Positions 11,801 to 24,605 of a stretch of DNA of 64,000 nucleotides are shown piece after piece (position 1 is the stretch's first letter; each line of letters opens with the position of its first letter). This DNA comes from Bugulina stolonifera (lineage: Eukaryota > Bryozoa > Gymnolaemata > Cheilostomatida > Bugulidae). A model generated the notes under the pieces. That model had not been told where the DNA came from. It saw only the letters and a program-made list of their open reading frames with translations, and did not search any database. Position numbers and translations under genes: made by a program. The stretch covers positions 10,977,700 to 11,041,699 of the forward strand of contig OW285191.1 in assembly GCA_935421135.1 (NCBI GenBank), given 5' to 3'.

Positions 11801-12691
11801 TATCTACATGTATGCAAGCTGTAAATGCAAACTAGAAAGAAAAAGCATCACTTATACATGGGTACAGTATATTGAACCTACATGTAAAGTAATAACCACG
11901 ATAGATGCAATACAAATGCTCCTTTGTTTCCTACTTTGTATATCATTTATTGCAAAGGGTAGATGACTTCCTGTGCTTCTATGCCCTCCACCCCAAAGAT
12001 AATAATGCCATGTGCTGTCTATTATTTACAGTCTTTGCTTCTACACAGTATCTACATCATCATGGTGGAGGAAACTCTCAAGTTTATTCCTAGAAGACAA
12101 ATCATGTTTGTGACTACTAGTGAATACAGTCAGAACCAGGTACACTGTAAATTACCATACAGTAATTCATGTGCATCATGGGCTTAGTCTAGAGTTATCT
12201 TCTCTCGTTACTTTTCACTTTCAGGAGGAGAGGACAACTCAGTAATATAATCATAGCCCTTATGCCGCACCTCTAATTGCATTTGCACTTGATTTGCAAT
12301 TCATTACAACAGAATCTAATAAACCTTATAAATATTATTTGGAAAAATAAAATTTTAAACAAAATCCACACCACACAATGTAATCACATAATTATGTTGT
12401 ATAGCAAATTAATGTGCAATGATAATGATTTGAATAAATTTCTATTTGTTGAAGGTGACAATGGTCAGATCTGTAATGGAAGAGTTTATGAACATCACAT
12501 TTCAAGAAAATATGGTAAAAACAGCAATCAGCATGAAACTAAATACTGGACATAAAAATCCTGTACTTCGATCTACATTGGAATATCTGGATAAATTCTT
12601 TGAACCGTACAACAGAAGACTAGCAAATCTACTTGGAGATGATAAATGGTTGTTCAAAGTCAACAGAACCCTACAGAATGTTGAGTTATAA
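8807..12691 (+). CDS. CHST15-like carbohydrate sulfotransferase, copy 2
   Basis: A PAPS-dependent glycan sulfotransferase, predicted to be a type II Golgi membrane protein. Coding exons are 8807-9034, 9319-9458, 9770-9881, 10243-10345, 10439-10571, 11051-11240, 12032-12139 and 12455-12691, giving about 416 residues. All junctions are in phase and exon lengths and phases match copy 1. The membrane anchor is near residues 17-33 (VSCIIFLTLLFTYTTEL). The 5'-phosphosulfate loop is IGMRKSATTDF with Lys139, and the 3'-phosphate motif is LRNPTDRAISY with Arg234 and Ser242. Both fit the CHST15-like family, so this copy should be catalytically competent. It arose by tandem duplication with the gene at 765. 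The exact acceptor substrate cannot be read from sequence. Intron 6 contains a copy of a dispersed repeat. Confidence 0.83.
10035..10077. repeat. GTTRTCYTC short hairpin repeat
   Basis: Left arm AGCTGTCCTCTC and right arm GAGAAAGGACAACC pair across about 20 bases. It lies in intron 3 of the second sulfotransferase gene. Confidence 0.5.
10943..11020 (+). repeat. 13-bp tandem repeat, about six copies
   Basis: Units GCCTGCAACAACC, GCCTACAATAATC and ACCTGCAATAGCC follow one another about 30 bp upstream of the acceptor of exon 6. The array is C-rich on the coding strand. Confidence 0.75.
11255..11610 (+). repeat. Dispersed repeat, copy A
   Basis: This intronic stretch shares an ordered series of short identical blocks with 26215-26575: GTTGGTCTTTTC-like, GTGTCAC.GAGCACT, GCGACTCCAA-like and TTTAGTTA.TGGCTGTAT. 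They are two old copies of one interspersed element whose ends I cannot define. Confidence 0.6.
12192..12240. repeat. GTTATCTTCTC short hairpin repeat
   Basis: Left arm GAGTTATCTTCTCTC and right arm GAGGAGAGGACAACTC are near-perfect complements separated by about 18 bases. It is in intron 7 of the second sulfotransferase gene. Confidence 0.7.
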
Positions 12692-13219
12692 ATCACAGAG
12701 AGAAAAAAATACCAGTTGAAAACAATTTTCTGGCAAACAGCCATTGTGTAGTAAGTGACCATGTCCAAAATTGAAGTTTCTATTTGAGGCCGGTGAGAAT
12801 GATCTACAAATATCATTTTGTCAAACTGGCAATTTTTTTCCTTTTCAACGTATTTTATAGCATTTTAAAAATATTGACATGATTGTACCAATATCAGTGA
12901 TGTCTTCCGTTACACAATAATACTATAATGTTCAATCATTAACTATTAAAGTTAGTAATATGATAATACATGTACATGTATATATTATACAATAGTTATG
13001 CTAAAGCTATTAATAGCATTGGCCATACTAGAAATTAAAATGTCCTAAAACAAATCATATTCTAAAAGTACCATATACACCAAGTTCTTAGACAGAAAGA
13101 TTTGTATTACCTAATCTTGTGAGAAATTACATCAAATAATCCTAATGAAACTTTGAAGTTTGAACTGCTAAAGAGAAGTAAGAGTTACCCCATTGTATAA
13201 AAATCTCTTGTTGAATTAA
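12692..13219. other. Tail-to-tail intergenic spacer
   Basis: AT-rich spacer between the 3' ends of the second sulfotransferase gene (+) and SPAG7 (-). No gene or clear repeat is seen. Confidence 0.5.
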
Positions 13220-15593
13220 TCACAAGTTATCTGGATTCTGATTGGAAGATTGAGATTCTAGAGACGACGCTATTGGTTGTTCTTTGGAAGCTATACAGTC
13301 ACTGTCAGTTGACAGCTTCATTTTTTTAGCTTTTCTTTCAGCCAGCGTTTCCTCGATTGTCCTTCGATCTTTCTTGTTCTCTAATTTTACTAAAATAAGA
13401 GATAACTATGGAATCAAATTATTACAGAAACTATTGCACACCCAATAAACTTTGGTCATAGACATACTTTGAAGTCATAAACTCTTATTTTGCATTCCTT
13501 ACTTGTAAAAGAGTTCTAGAATCATCACTAGAGGTGGTCTATACTATTCAACCATCATTGTTAACAACACTTAAAGTTGTGACCTAATCTATTAAGATTG
13601 AAATAGTAAATGTTATTACTACTACATATATTATATTCTATGATCTAAGCTCAAAATTTGGTACCTCCATTGTCATTCGCTGGTTATTGTGACAGAGAAG
13701 AAGGATAAAGATGATAGCCACTAAACCTTCATAGTGACGTAGTGCGATCACTAGAAGAGCCATTACCAATGAGAAAAGCACTTTTGACTTGTGAGTATAG
13801 TAGCTACCTACCGTTACCATACTGGCTGTTCACAGCAATATCTTGGGCTGCAGTTTTGCCGACTTCTAAACTGATGAGGTGATTATATTTCATATGATAA
13901 TCAGTCTTTGGTGCCGGACCTTTGGTAGATGATTTCCTGTTACGTTCCGTCTCCGCCTGCTATAGTACACACACATACCTGTATATATTAAACTCCTAAA
14001 AACAACATGGCTGTATTTACAAAATGTCAAATGCACACACAAACCTGCTGGTGTTTACCATAATTTGTGCCATAGCACAGTTTATTAAAACTTTATAACT
14101 TTTCAATGACTTTGGAACATTTTCTGCGAACATACCTCTCTCTTCATTTTTATCATTTCTGCTTTCTCCTCCGTCCATTCCTCCCCTTTACGTAGAACTG
14201 ATAACTCATCATCTCCAGGGGCAAACTCCTGATCAACCAATCAAATAGAATTATTACACACCAATGCAAGGGTGAATATAAATTCTATACCTAACCAACC
14301 ATTGCACTAATTCTGTTCTACTGAGCATCCATCACACTTGATAGAATGAACAAGCAGTGCCATAGATTTCCATGATTTTAGATTTTTTAAACACACCAAA
14401 GTCGAAACTGGTTTGGTCACAGGAAATGTCACATCTAAAGTTTTAAAGGCATGTCCAATTATGAACCCAATCCATACTTGTCATGCAGTAGAAAGCAAAT
14501 GTAAAAATCGCCAAATGAAGTATCAACATGCTCCTGGATAAATCAGTTTGCATTCAAAAAAGCAAATAAAATCAGATGAACAATATTACTAATGCAAAAC
14601 TGTCAGAAATGTAGCCTGCATGCACATTCACTAGCAGAGTCATATGTAGCTACATGCAGGTGTGTACATACTTGGGTCAAGTAATACTAACTCACCTTTT
14701 TCCAAATGATAACATGTCTGTCTACTTCATCTTGACCAAAGGCGAATGTGGTCAGGCCAGCATCGTCTGTTATTTCTCGGCTATCATATAAATAACGTTG
14801 AGATTGAGGTTATATATACACAATTTCAGAAAGTTCCTACAAAATAGTGTACACCAGTTCTTTAGATGTAGTATGCATGTAGTACGTAGGTTATGTATTT
14901 CCTTGCGGTGGGTGACTTTTACCACCCGATACTTGCAAACACATTTATTGCTTGAGCTTACACTAAAGCTCTGTCAACTTTCTCCATTGGTTCCAACTTT
15001 AACTTCTCAGCTTTAGGGTTTCTCATGAATTCCTCTATTCTTGCTTTCATCTAAGAATTATTATATAAGCATATGCAAGTTTATGTAGGCCTAAAGGTTG
15101 GTGCTACACATTTCATACAATGACTACTCACACTCTATGTGTATAACAAGTCACCTTTCAAGAACAGCCTATGTTGTTGCATAATCTGACAGTGTTGTCG
15201 AAGAAAGCATTTTACCCATATATCTCACCTTTGTCTTAAATGCCAGAATTCTCTTATTTTCATGCTCTTTCCATTTTTCCATCTGTAATTTTCGAGCTAA
15301 AATATAAAAGAACAATTTAGCATACATCAGAAATACAGTGCAAAGGTAGTTAGATGTGTAAATGTTTGAACATATCGACCAATCTATGAACTGCTTATCA
15401 TAGTCTTTACCATACATTGGAGAAATGTGAATTAGAAAAGTGAGGGCAATGGTGTTGTAGACTTGTAGACTGTTCAATATCAACTTTACATCCAGTTAGT
15501 TTAAGCTTTACCTTTGTTTCTTTTCTTTTCCTCTTCTGTGACTGTACATGGAGGTTTATCCATAGATTCCATGATTGAGCCAAGAAGGTCCAT
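13220..15593 (-). CDS. SPAG7: SPAG7 homologue, R3H-domain protein
   Basis: SPAG7 is a conserved nuclear R3H-domain protein, likely to bind single-stranded nucleic acid. Coding exons in gene order are 15593-15512, 15296-15229, 15050-14962, 14780-14696, 14228-14136, 13959-13812 and 13389-13220, giving about 244 residues against about 227 in human. It opens MDLLGSIMESMDKPP, like the vertebrate protein. The R3H region (about residues 50-110) includes EKVDRALVREITDDAGLTTF and FGQDEVDRHVIIWKKEFAPG. The conserved C-terminal block is DYHMKYNHLISLEVGK followed by KKDRRTIEETLAERKAKK. Every junction keeps frame. The last ~30 residues are Ser/Asn/Gln-rich. Identification is strong; the molecular role of the family is poorly defined. 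Confidence 0.9.
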
Positions 15594-16662
15594 GTTTTGA
15601 TCTGAAAGTTGAATTAATAATAAATATAGGCCCCCTATAATAGATATAGAGGTACATTTGGCAACATTGAATGGCATACATCCTACTCATTGATTCACTT
15701 ATATTAAGGTCACCTTGGATGAAATGGTATTAGTGGCAGTGCTATATGCCGATTGCATCTTTGGCTAAGAATCGAAACCTCAGATAAAGCAGTCACTTGC
15801 AGTATCCCATCTTTCAATGATGTGACCAGTTTAAGCTGTGTTAGTGGAAAAGGAGTTGGATATGTTCTACCATGGTGATAAAGCAGAAGGATATAAGTTG
15901 GCTGCCAAATGAGTTAGATGAGACATGGTTGGAATGCGAAACATCATGACACGCAGTGCTCATATTTAAACTGCCAACTCCTAATTACAATAATAATACA
16001 TGTAAATATAAATGAAATGCCTATACCTAAATTTAAATTATTAGTATTAAGTAAAAGTATATAGTTAAGGTATTTTGGTCTAAGCTATCCGAGAAAGGTG
16101 AGGATCAAGCAATAAATTACAAGTGCTGGAGGTAGGCGGCTTAATGTGATATTACTCTATACCACAAAATTATATAGGCTACGAGGTCGAGACTAGTACA
16201 TCTACTGCACCTAGCTGATCAATCTGAATCTTTATACAGTTGTCACTGGCCTATTGCAATTAAGTCTGTCAACTGCCGCTTTCTATTATTATTATAGGCC
16301 CATGAATCGAGGCAACACAGATTTTAAACGATTGAAGAATCATAACTATTTAAAGATTTGTGATATGAGCTTATGCAAGGAATTTTCAATTTGTCTATAG
16401 AGTAGAGAGAAAATCTAGTTACATTCATGAAATACATATCCCTGACTGGAATTTGATGAACCCAATTGCCTAGCACAGTGACGGTGAAAAAAAATTACAT
16501 TTACATTTATTGGGGTTTTCTAAAAGTGTACAGATAACCTTTGTTAAAAGCAACTTGTTGACCACACATATAAATATATATTATGTACAACGTATAGGAG
16601 AGAATAAATAAATAAAATTTATAAATAAGAGAAGCAAAAAAAGGGAGGGGAGGCGAGCATAA

Positions 16663-16722
16663 TTGACGAGAGTCAACAATAAAATATAATAGACTGTTAA
16701 CCACTACACCACCTCAGCAACC
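16663..16722 (-). repeat. tRNA-derived SINE relic
   Basis: On the minus strand an A-box-like TGGTGTAGTGGTTAACA is followed about 25 bases later by a decayed B-box GTTGACTCTCGTC. No full cloverleaf forms. It resembles the tRNA-like head in the MITE at 1792. Confidence 0.35.
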
Positions 16723-16867
16723 TTAAAAAAGTAAACTTCCCCGGTGAGCAAGAGGCGTGCACTGAACCAACAGCACACGAGGCACTCTCATAATCATTAT
16801 CATTTATCATTATGGCCACATGACATTGCTATGGTTGGTTTGGTAGGGGACTTGGTCATATTTTCAT

Positions 16868-17235
16868 ATGTTATGTTAAAACCATGGTTAATCTTCACCA
16901 AGAAGTTAAAGCGAAGTTTGGTTTTGAATATTCTAGAGATTTTTATTTAATGCAATGGCAATGTTATAATTATTTTCAACTGATAAATATAGATTAGTAA
17001 CCAATTTGGCTCAATTTCCACTTTCTAAGCTACACAGGAAAATGGCGAAAAAGTGCCAAACTGGAACAGGTATTACGTAAACCGAGTTTTACCACGCTTT
17101 GAAGACTTCGTGCAGGCGATGCAAACCCTTTATTCAGTACAAAATATATTTACCCAGCCCCAACGTTGCGCATTCATCATAACATAGAACCTTGGCTCAT
17201 CTTCACTAAAAAGTTCAAGTAAAGTTTGGTTTTCT
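16868..17235 (+). repeat. Diverged direct repeat, two copies
   Basis: Segments 16868-16925 and 17180-17235 share the order ATAA/TGTTA, TGGTTAATCTTCACCAAGAAGTT or its close variant, and AAGTTTGGTTTT. The spacing is about 310 bases, suggesting an old local duplication. Confidence 0.5.
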
Positions 17236-17933
17236 TTGTTTGTTTACAAAATAAATCGATAAATCAGAGTTTGTAGTTGAGATCTGGTAAAAATTTTCAA
17301 GTAAGCCTTTTCTGTTATATTATTATATTCTATATATCATCATTTTCATTGAATTGATATTGATTGTAACATCAATATTGATTTATTTACTCTCGTCAGA
17401 GTCAGTCTCAGTCGAATCTGTTTCTTTCTTGTTCTATTCTTCTTTATAAATAAACAAAGGGTCTTTCTTAGATTTGTGCGGAACATTAGTAGAATAGTAA
17501 TGGCATCTATTGATTCAATTGAATTCTTTCCCAAGATTGGTCGCTATTTACTAGAGTCAAAATGGCACATTGTGATACTGTTGCTGTAATAATAATAATA
17601 ATAATGAAATAGTCAAATCGTGATAAATTAATGAACTAATAATTCTAATATTTTATTGTATTATAATTTTAAATGATTATCATATTTCAATTGTTATTAT
17701 TATTTTATAACTATTGCACTACATTGGATTATTTAATTGTTGCTGATTACATGAGATCAATAAAGTTTAAATTTAATTTTGGTGCCTTGTAGTTTTTGGC
17801 ATGTAATGATTAGCCTAATGGATAACTTAACTTTACAAAATTATTTTGGCGGTGTCCTATACACCGTAACTTGTAGTGTATTGTTTTGTTGTATAATATG
17901 GTCCACATTCACCAGACTTGGGCCTATTTCAAT

Positions 17934-18062
17934 GTAAGTTCAATATCCAATATTCGTAATACTTGTCAAATTGTAATGTTGGTATTCAATACCTGGGCTT
18001 TCAATATCCAATACTCATCTACCAACATCCAATACTTGCATCTTCAATATCGTTACTATTGT
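17934..18062 (+). repeat. Degenerate TTCAATATCCAATA repeat array
   Basis: The phrase TTCAATATCCAATA and variants (CAACATCCAATACT, CTTCAATATCG) recur about six times. The open frame across it is a repeat artefact. Confidence 0.6.
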
Positions 18063-19889
18063 GTATAAGTTGGGTATGGATGGGCGAAAGTGTGAAACCC
18101 CAGCACTAGTGACTGCTTCTGTATCTCCAGCCTTCATTCACACTTTGGTAGGTGTTCTGGTGCAATTCTTACAATTTTAAATATGTGGTGTAATTCCAGG
18201 CTTTAAAGTGACACAGAGCTAATGTAATATAATTATATCCTAGAGTAATTTACAACACTGCACTGCTGCTATAAGATTAATAGTAGTTAAAGGATTAGTA
18301 AATAGTTTAAACACATTATCTCAAGGTACAGCAATTCTTTGTTATGGGTGCCATTCTACCTGACTACAAGGAGTGGTCTGATTGGCATTGTCTCTGTCTT
18401 GTCTTAGTGTCTTCATTGTGAATTATCTGCTCCTGTCTCTGACACACTCTACTCAATACAGCAGCTGCAGCACTGGTGCCATTCAACTGTTTGTCTTTGT
18501 TGAAAATGGGTGTATTATAGAGTTTTCTTAAAATGTACACATAGTTTCATAATCTACAGTGGTATGTTGGACCCAAGATCCACATGAAGGACAGTAATGT
18601 AATAATATATTATTATTGCATGTAAATTGTATGGTACAGGATTGGTGTAATTCAACAAATCCAGACAAGTTTCTTGCATAAATAGCATCATATAGGCCCT
18701 ACTGTGTATATATTTTATTTATTACTACTTGATGGGGGGCATAGGGTTTGAAATGAGAAGTAGCATCAATGAATACACATTTTCAATGCCACTCCAGAAA
18801 CTCGAAGGGAATTTGTAGGCCACACCTTACAAATGTATACTATCATAACTATAGTTTGGTATTTTATTCCAGCAGCTAATTACATGTAAGTCGTAATTAT
18901 GTATCATGGAGTTGGACCCAGTCCAGTAGTTATGACTCCCCATCCCAGTGAAATATCTCAACACTCATTGCATACTTTTTATTATTCTCCTAAAATATCT
19001 GGAGCAGACATTGACTAGTTATAGTGATTAGTACTTTGTCAGCTATTTGAATAGTTCATATTTTTAGGTACCAACTTATTATTCTTCTAATTTATCTTAG
19101 TTGTTTATGGGATTAATATACTGATTTTAACTGATGATTTTGATGCTGGTATAAATGAAATAATAGTTCATTGTTTCTGTGGCTCCTGTTTAGTACGCGT
19201 ATATCAACAATTTAAATATTAATTTATAGTTAAAATCCAAGTGTTTCTTCCTACTTTATATGAATGGTTTAAATAAATATATACTAGAAACTATAATAAA
19301 ATTACTATAATAAGACTAAAAGTACAATTAATATGCTTACCTTGTTTCAGATGTGTAAGAATTCTATGCTTTTGTGCATTTAGCTAACTGATACTGTGTG
19401 AACATATTTCGATAAGCTTCACATTTCAACTTGTTACAAAATCAATTGCACTCGTTGATTACCATAATACACAACATCTGGTACCATTACAATTGTGTTG
19501 TGATTGATTTAGACTGGTTTTGAAGACCTTTTCTACATACTGTAAATCACCTTGGTGATACCATAGCATAGGTATTCAGTGTTGGTACTGTCATACCAGT
19601 ATAAGTGTAGACAAACCGTCCCATTGGTAAGGCTAAGCACTTACCAAACATATAATTATGATAAAGTATCGTATTGTTCACTGGAGCATAGTGATTCAGC
19701 TTAGTTGGTTGTGTCTCCTGCCTTCTGTACTAGTTTAGTTGACTGTTAGTCTTAGCAACTGAAGGCTAGTAGTTACAGGATTATACACATATCTCTAGTC
19801 TCTTCTTTCATTGTCTTATCTGGTCGGGCCAGACGATTCCCCAGTCATCTCTCTTTCTTATGAATAAGTGTAATTCTATCAGTTAGACA

Positions 19890-19942
19890 ATGACACTGGC
19901 AGATTTGGAGAGGTTTGTCACAGGACCTGTTATATATAAGAG
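19890..19942 (+). other. Candidate alternative first coding exon of the SERTA gene (a)
   Basis: An ATG opens MTLADLERFVTGPVIYK and reaches a GTATGT donor after 53 bases, leaving phase 2. That is exactly the phase required by the acceptor at 22913. No other downstream exon in the area accepts it. This is supported by phase and donor only. Confidence 0.35.
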
Positions 19943-20048
19943 GTATGTTATCAGTTCACACTTCATTCTTTGTTTGGTTCTGTTGGAGGTGTGAATTCTA
20001 GTCTTCTATTTATTATCATCATAACTTTGAGTATATCTTTGGATAAAT

Positions 20049-20104
20049 ATGCTGTTGTCAGAGCTGGATAAAATATTATCAAAGGACAAAAAGTGGCTTT
20101 CCAG
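20049..20104 (+). other. Candidate alternative first coding exon of the SERTA gene (b)
   Basis: An ATG opens MLLSELDKILSKDKKWLS and meets a GTTGGT donor after 56 bases, again in phase 2. The amphipathic peptide looks coding. It may be an alternative to the exon at 19890. Confidence 0.3.
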
Positions 20105-22912
20105 GTTGGTTGTGCTCCAGTCTAAAAATTTTATGCAGTAGTATTGTATTTGTTAACACAGCTATATATTGTAGGAATACATAAAATATCTGACTAATAT
20201 TTTTAATAAAATAAAATATCTTACTAACATTACTTGGGTGCATTATCGAATTTTCATTGTTGAATGGAGTTACGGACTAAATATTATTCAACTCCTGTAA
20301 GTTTGTATGACTTAACCTGAGACTTTGATTTAGTCAAACTCTTTGAATTGAAGATGAATTGTCTTACTCTTCAACTTTTCTCGAACTCCTTCAAGTTTGT
20401 TGGTTACACAAGAACTGTTAGGTAATAGAGCATAGAACTGTATATCTTAGGATATTTTACTAAATTGCAAAACCCTGCTCTGGCTTAAGGAAGTGCTCTT
20501 ACATCATATTACATGACTTGTACATTGAGACTTAAACTAGTACCCATCTCAGGTCAGACTTGTTTTTGTAGGTTTGTCTGCTGCATACACTTAAATACAC
20601 TTACACCTGCATCAGAATGTACTAGGCCTATAACTGCCAGTTGATCCTTAATCCTGCAATTAATTAGGTGCCAGCATCAATTTTGTTTACCCTGTGATGA
20701 TTACATGTTGATTGTAGACAGTGGGACTGTGTTGTATTATAGATGACCCCAGTTTTGATTGGATTACTTGACTTATTACAGACTATTTTCTTGGGGTAAA
20801 GAGCAGTTATGTTTTGAACCTTTTTAATTTTTTTCATAATTTACACATGAATTACACGATTTGCGTTTTTGTGTAGTCTACACTTATTATTTGTGTGTTA
20901 GGATAGTGATAGTGTAGTGAAATGTGTGATGGATACAAAGGCCTACTTGATATGAATTTCTTAGCTTATGTTTTCTAGACTGCTCCAAATTTACAGTCTT
21001 GAATTTTCATCATACTAAAACTGCAGAGAATGGAGGTGTTTAGAAATGACCATTTTCAAATCATAGATTATTTATACCACACACTCAGTAACAAGCATTC
21101 GTAACACATGCTTTTATTCTTCTACTTTTTGTAGTTCTTCCATCACAAGTGTGTTTTATTCCGAAAATAGTTGTGTGGTTTTGTTTTAACCAAAAGTTAA
21201 CTTCTCTGCTTTTCAATAATAATCACGGTACCACATATTGTAAACCTAATGCTATAATATTATTGCAGTGATATGCCTCCGTATCCTAGGTCTAGATTTT
21301 AGATCTGATTTTTCAGAAATTCAGAATTGATAGGGGGCGAGACCAATTGTACCCTTAAATGTCGGATAGATCATGGAATGTCTATTATTAGACTATAACA
21401 TGGTGTATTACAGTGTCTAGGGGTTTAATTTCACTACCAGTTGCTACGAATACCAGCATTTTAGCCTATATGTTGGATTTAGCTAGCAATTCTGTGTCTA
21501 TGCTCTATAATAGCCTACTTCACCAGCTTGTACAAATTATAACTGACCTAACTCTATATTATAGGCCTACTACCTGCTAGTAGTAGAATTGTAGGCCTAA
21601 CCATTATGATAGTACATTAATTACCTGTAGATATCACTATATATATTTAGCCCTGCATGGCATTATATACTACAAATACACACAAGTGTAGCTTTTTGCG
21701 TTTTATTTACTGGTAATAAACCTGCTGGTCACACCAATTTAAATTGCAACTATAAACACTTATGCTATGGTCATGTTCACAGCTCACAGCTGATTTGAAG
21801 GAGTTGGTGACCCCTAACCTTCCCCCTCTCTTATCTTCTCTGACCCTATTTCACTAGAGGTTTAGTAGGATATTAGATATATATTTATGGTTGTACTCTG
21901 TTATTGATGAGCTGTTAGCTCCTATACTTGATACAGTGCTCAGTGGATGTACACCTTAACATAGCATTGGTTCCTTTAAAATACTTCCTCAGCACATAAT
22001 CTTATACATTAAACAGTAGGTACTATGGAGCCAAAGCTTGCCTGTGGTAACTGAGGCATGTAAATTTATGCATTTTCTGTCAGTTGGGATTCATAACATG
22101 ATTGATAACTTCAAGCTCCGTGATACATCAATTTAAGCCTCAATTCCTCTACCAATGTTTCACTACAAATTGTGGGACAGGTCCGTCTCTGCCCATAGTT
22201 CTGCCATGTGTTTATACTGAGTGTTACAGGTTGGTACCGTGCCACACTTTTCCTTCTCCTCCTCTGCCAACAAATGGAATGTTATGCCAGTATTTCTAGT
22301 TAGACTACCTTAGCTTATGATAACTCTGTGCTTACTAGTAGGCATTTACTAATAAGTGGAATTTTAGTGGAAGTATATTACATGTTAATTAGACATAAAT
22401 GAAGTAGGCCTACGAGTTGTGTTATGTAGCTACTATAATTATAGCTTATGCTACCTTTAATCTAACAGTTTAATGCACTCTATGGGTTTAGTTTGCCTGT
22501 TAACATTCTCTACTATAGATTTATGTGTTAGCAAGTAGTACTCACTATTTACTAGTAATAACTAATACCACATGCAGCTGAGCTAGTAGTAGTAGGCCTG
22601 TATATCACAATCACAATATAGGCCTACATTAGTTGGGAAATACACCTGGAAAACTTCCTTGACTCCGCCTACTTTATTTGGTAATTTTGGAAGTTATTCA
22701 AATCGATGGTTTGGTAACAAGGAAGAGAGGCTACTGTTCTGTCTCATAATAATTTTATATGTATTGCACTGGGATCATTCTAGTGGCTTATTTTGGCAGT
22801 TGTTCACTCGTGTTTTTTATAATGATACTAGAAGTAAATGAGTGAAGGCTATATAACGCAGTCATTATCTCTGATTGTGTCTGTTGATCTATCACTTGCT
22901 TCCTTTTAACAG
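20105..22912. other. Probable long first intron of the SERTA gene
   Basis: AT-rich DNA with many TAGGCCTA palindromes (for example near 21550-21600 and 22590-22630). I see no convincing exon, RNA gene or transposon. Confidence 0.35.
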
Positions 22913-24395
22913 CAGTCGACCTATGTATGACCTACCTCGGCAGCATGCATCATGCGGTGTTAAACGTAAACCTGATGATTCCGTTGCTGACGATGATAGC
23001 CAGGGCTCTGAGGACAAGAATCTACTACAGCTTACAATCACTAAGATATTCACGCCCCCAGTGAAGAGAATAGGTGAGTCAGGTCCTCGCTCTTTCTAAT
23101 CTTGTTAACCTTTTACAACCTTAGCAGTTCAACCATGTCACCATGTACACTGAACATTAGGTAATATAACTGTAGGTTGTTTTATTCCTTATTAGATCAC
23201 GTTATTATTATAGTAATGAACGTTGCACGAGCGTAGCTATACATGTGGTAGATTATTGAATACTACATATACAATCATCTATAGAATTTAAGATCACACG
23301 TAGGGCTACATAGTAGGCTATATTGTGTAAGTATACGAGTATAGAGATGTAGGCCTATATACATGTAGTATAATGCATAGTATCATACATTCCCACAATT
23401 ATTTAGTTTAAGAGAGATTTTGCTTTACAAGGGTTATTGTAATTGTACGATAACTACGTGAACCCTATAATTGGAGTTGTCATTCCTTGCTAGCACGGTG
23501 TGAAAACTTCAAATCAGAGTGTTCAGTATCTACTCAGATTCCCTCCAAATGGCCAACAGATACATTGGGTGGAAAATCTATTGGCCAACTTTGTAGAGAC
23601 ACAACAATATATTGTAAAATGGCCTGGAATAGTTTTGGTCTATATGATAGTGATGGTCTCGTTTGTATCTATTTGGAATGATAGTGTTACATGTACGTTG
23701 GTTTTGACTACCAGTAATTATCCTACCATGGTGTGCATTCTGTTACTGTAGAACCCCCTCTGAGAAAATGCATGTTTTTGAGAAAGATGATGAAGAGGCT
23801 ACAGCGCGGATCTCACGGTCAAACCCCTTCTAAGAAACTCAATCTAGGTCTGAGTCCAACGGATGCTGATATGATTAGCGAATCGACAGCTCTCCACAAT
23901 CTCCACCTAGCAGCGAGCTCTCCAACGACTAAGCTGACCTCTCCAGTACCCATTCTCAACTCTCATGCAACCGACATATCACCATGTATCGGTAAAGAGG
24001 CGGAGCTATTCATACCAGCCGTACAATCAACTACTGCAACACATCCTACAACAGCTTCCAGCTTTATCGCACAGGATACAATCAAGACGGATTCAAATTT
24101 TAATAACTGTACTTTTAACTATTCAGTTTCTTACGCCAAAGATCTTCAATCAATTATGAGAATGGGTACAGATTCATCAATGGTGGCTAGTATGGACATG
24201 TGCTCAGACTCTAATGTTATTGACGCTCCCACGGAAATGGTCGACAACACCATGATTCCTTCTTTTGAGAATATGGATTTCCACTCGCTTGTACAATGCT
24301 CTATCGACCAGTTTGGTTCAAACGATGGCCTTCCTGGTAAAGGACACAATGCCGATGAGTTGGACAACATTATGCAGGTGCTTGTTAGTATGTGA
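22913..24395 (+). CDS. SERTA-domain transcriptional coregulator (SERTAD/TRIP-Br-like)
   Basis: SERTA proteins (SERTAD1-4, CDCA4, fly Taranis) are nuclear coregulators acting on E2F/cyclin-CDK and PHD-bromodomain partners. Two exons are clear, 22913-23073 and 23752-24395, joined in phase 1. Counting from the Met at 22923, 264 residues are encoded. A basic GVKRKPDD start precedes the SERTA core (about 33-68), which is split by the intron: LLQLTITKIFTPPVKRIEPP then LRKCMFLRKMMKRLQ. The middle is Ser/Thr-rich. The end, ELDNIMQVLVSM, resembles the ELDxLMDVLV box at the C-terminus of SERTAD1. Upstream sequence to the acceptor at 22913 is open, so one more 5' coding exon is likely (see 19890 and 20049). 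The family call rests on this pattern and is moderately firm. Confidence 0.65.
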
Positions 24396-24560
24396 CAGGA
24401 TCAAGTCTAATTAGTATTCTATCACATGGGGGTTGTCTTCCCTTTGTACTTTATTAGCTCCAAACAAGTCCAACATGCAAGCTGTTCATTCTTCCACATA
24501 CATGTAGTTAGGAAGATTTGCAATATAATCAACCCCTGAAGTTCTATGCTATTTAACATG

Positions 24561-24605
24561 GAGTTATCTGTCTTGCATTCATTCTGGGGAAAGAGAGGAT
24601 AACTA
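24561..24605. repeat. GTTATCTTCTC short hairpin repeat
   Basis: Left arm GAGTTATCTGTCTT and right arm AAAGAGAGGATAACTA pair imperfectly. Confidence 0.5.

Larger units (their letters stand above)
15594..19889. other. Gene-poor region upstream of SPAG7
   Basis: No supportable coding exon. Visible items are a tRNA-like SINE relic (16663-16722), a duplicated segment (16868-16925 and 17180-17235), an ATA microsatellite at 17588-17606, and a degenerate tandem array at 17934-18062. A short ATG-to-donor stretch at 18076-18147 has no partner exon in phase. Confidence 0.4.

Noticed and set aside
17050..17080. Short ATGGCGAAAAAG start with a GTATTA donor
   Set aside because: Weak donor, no in-phase partner, and it lies within a diverged duplicated segment.
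18076..18147. ATG followed by 24 codons and a GTAGGT donor
   Set aside because: Ends in phase 0, which cannot join the SERTA acceptor at 22913 without a stop; no other partner exon seen.
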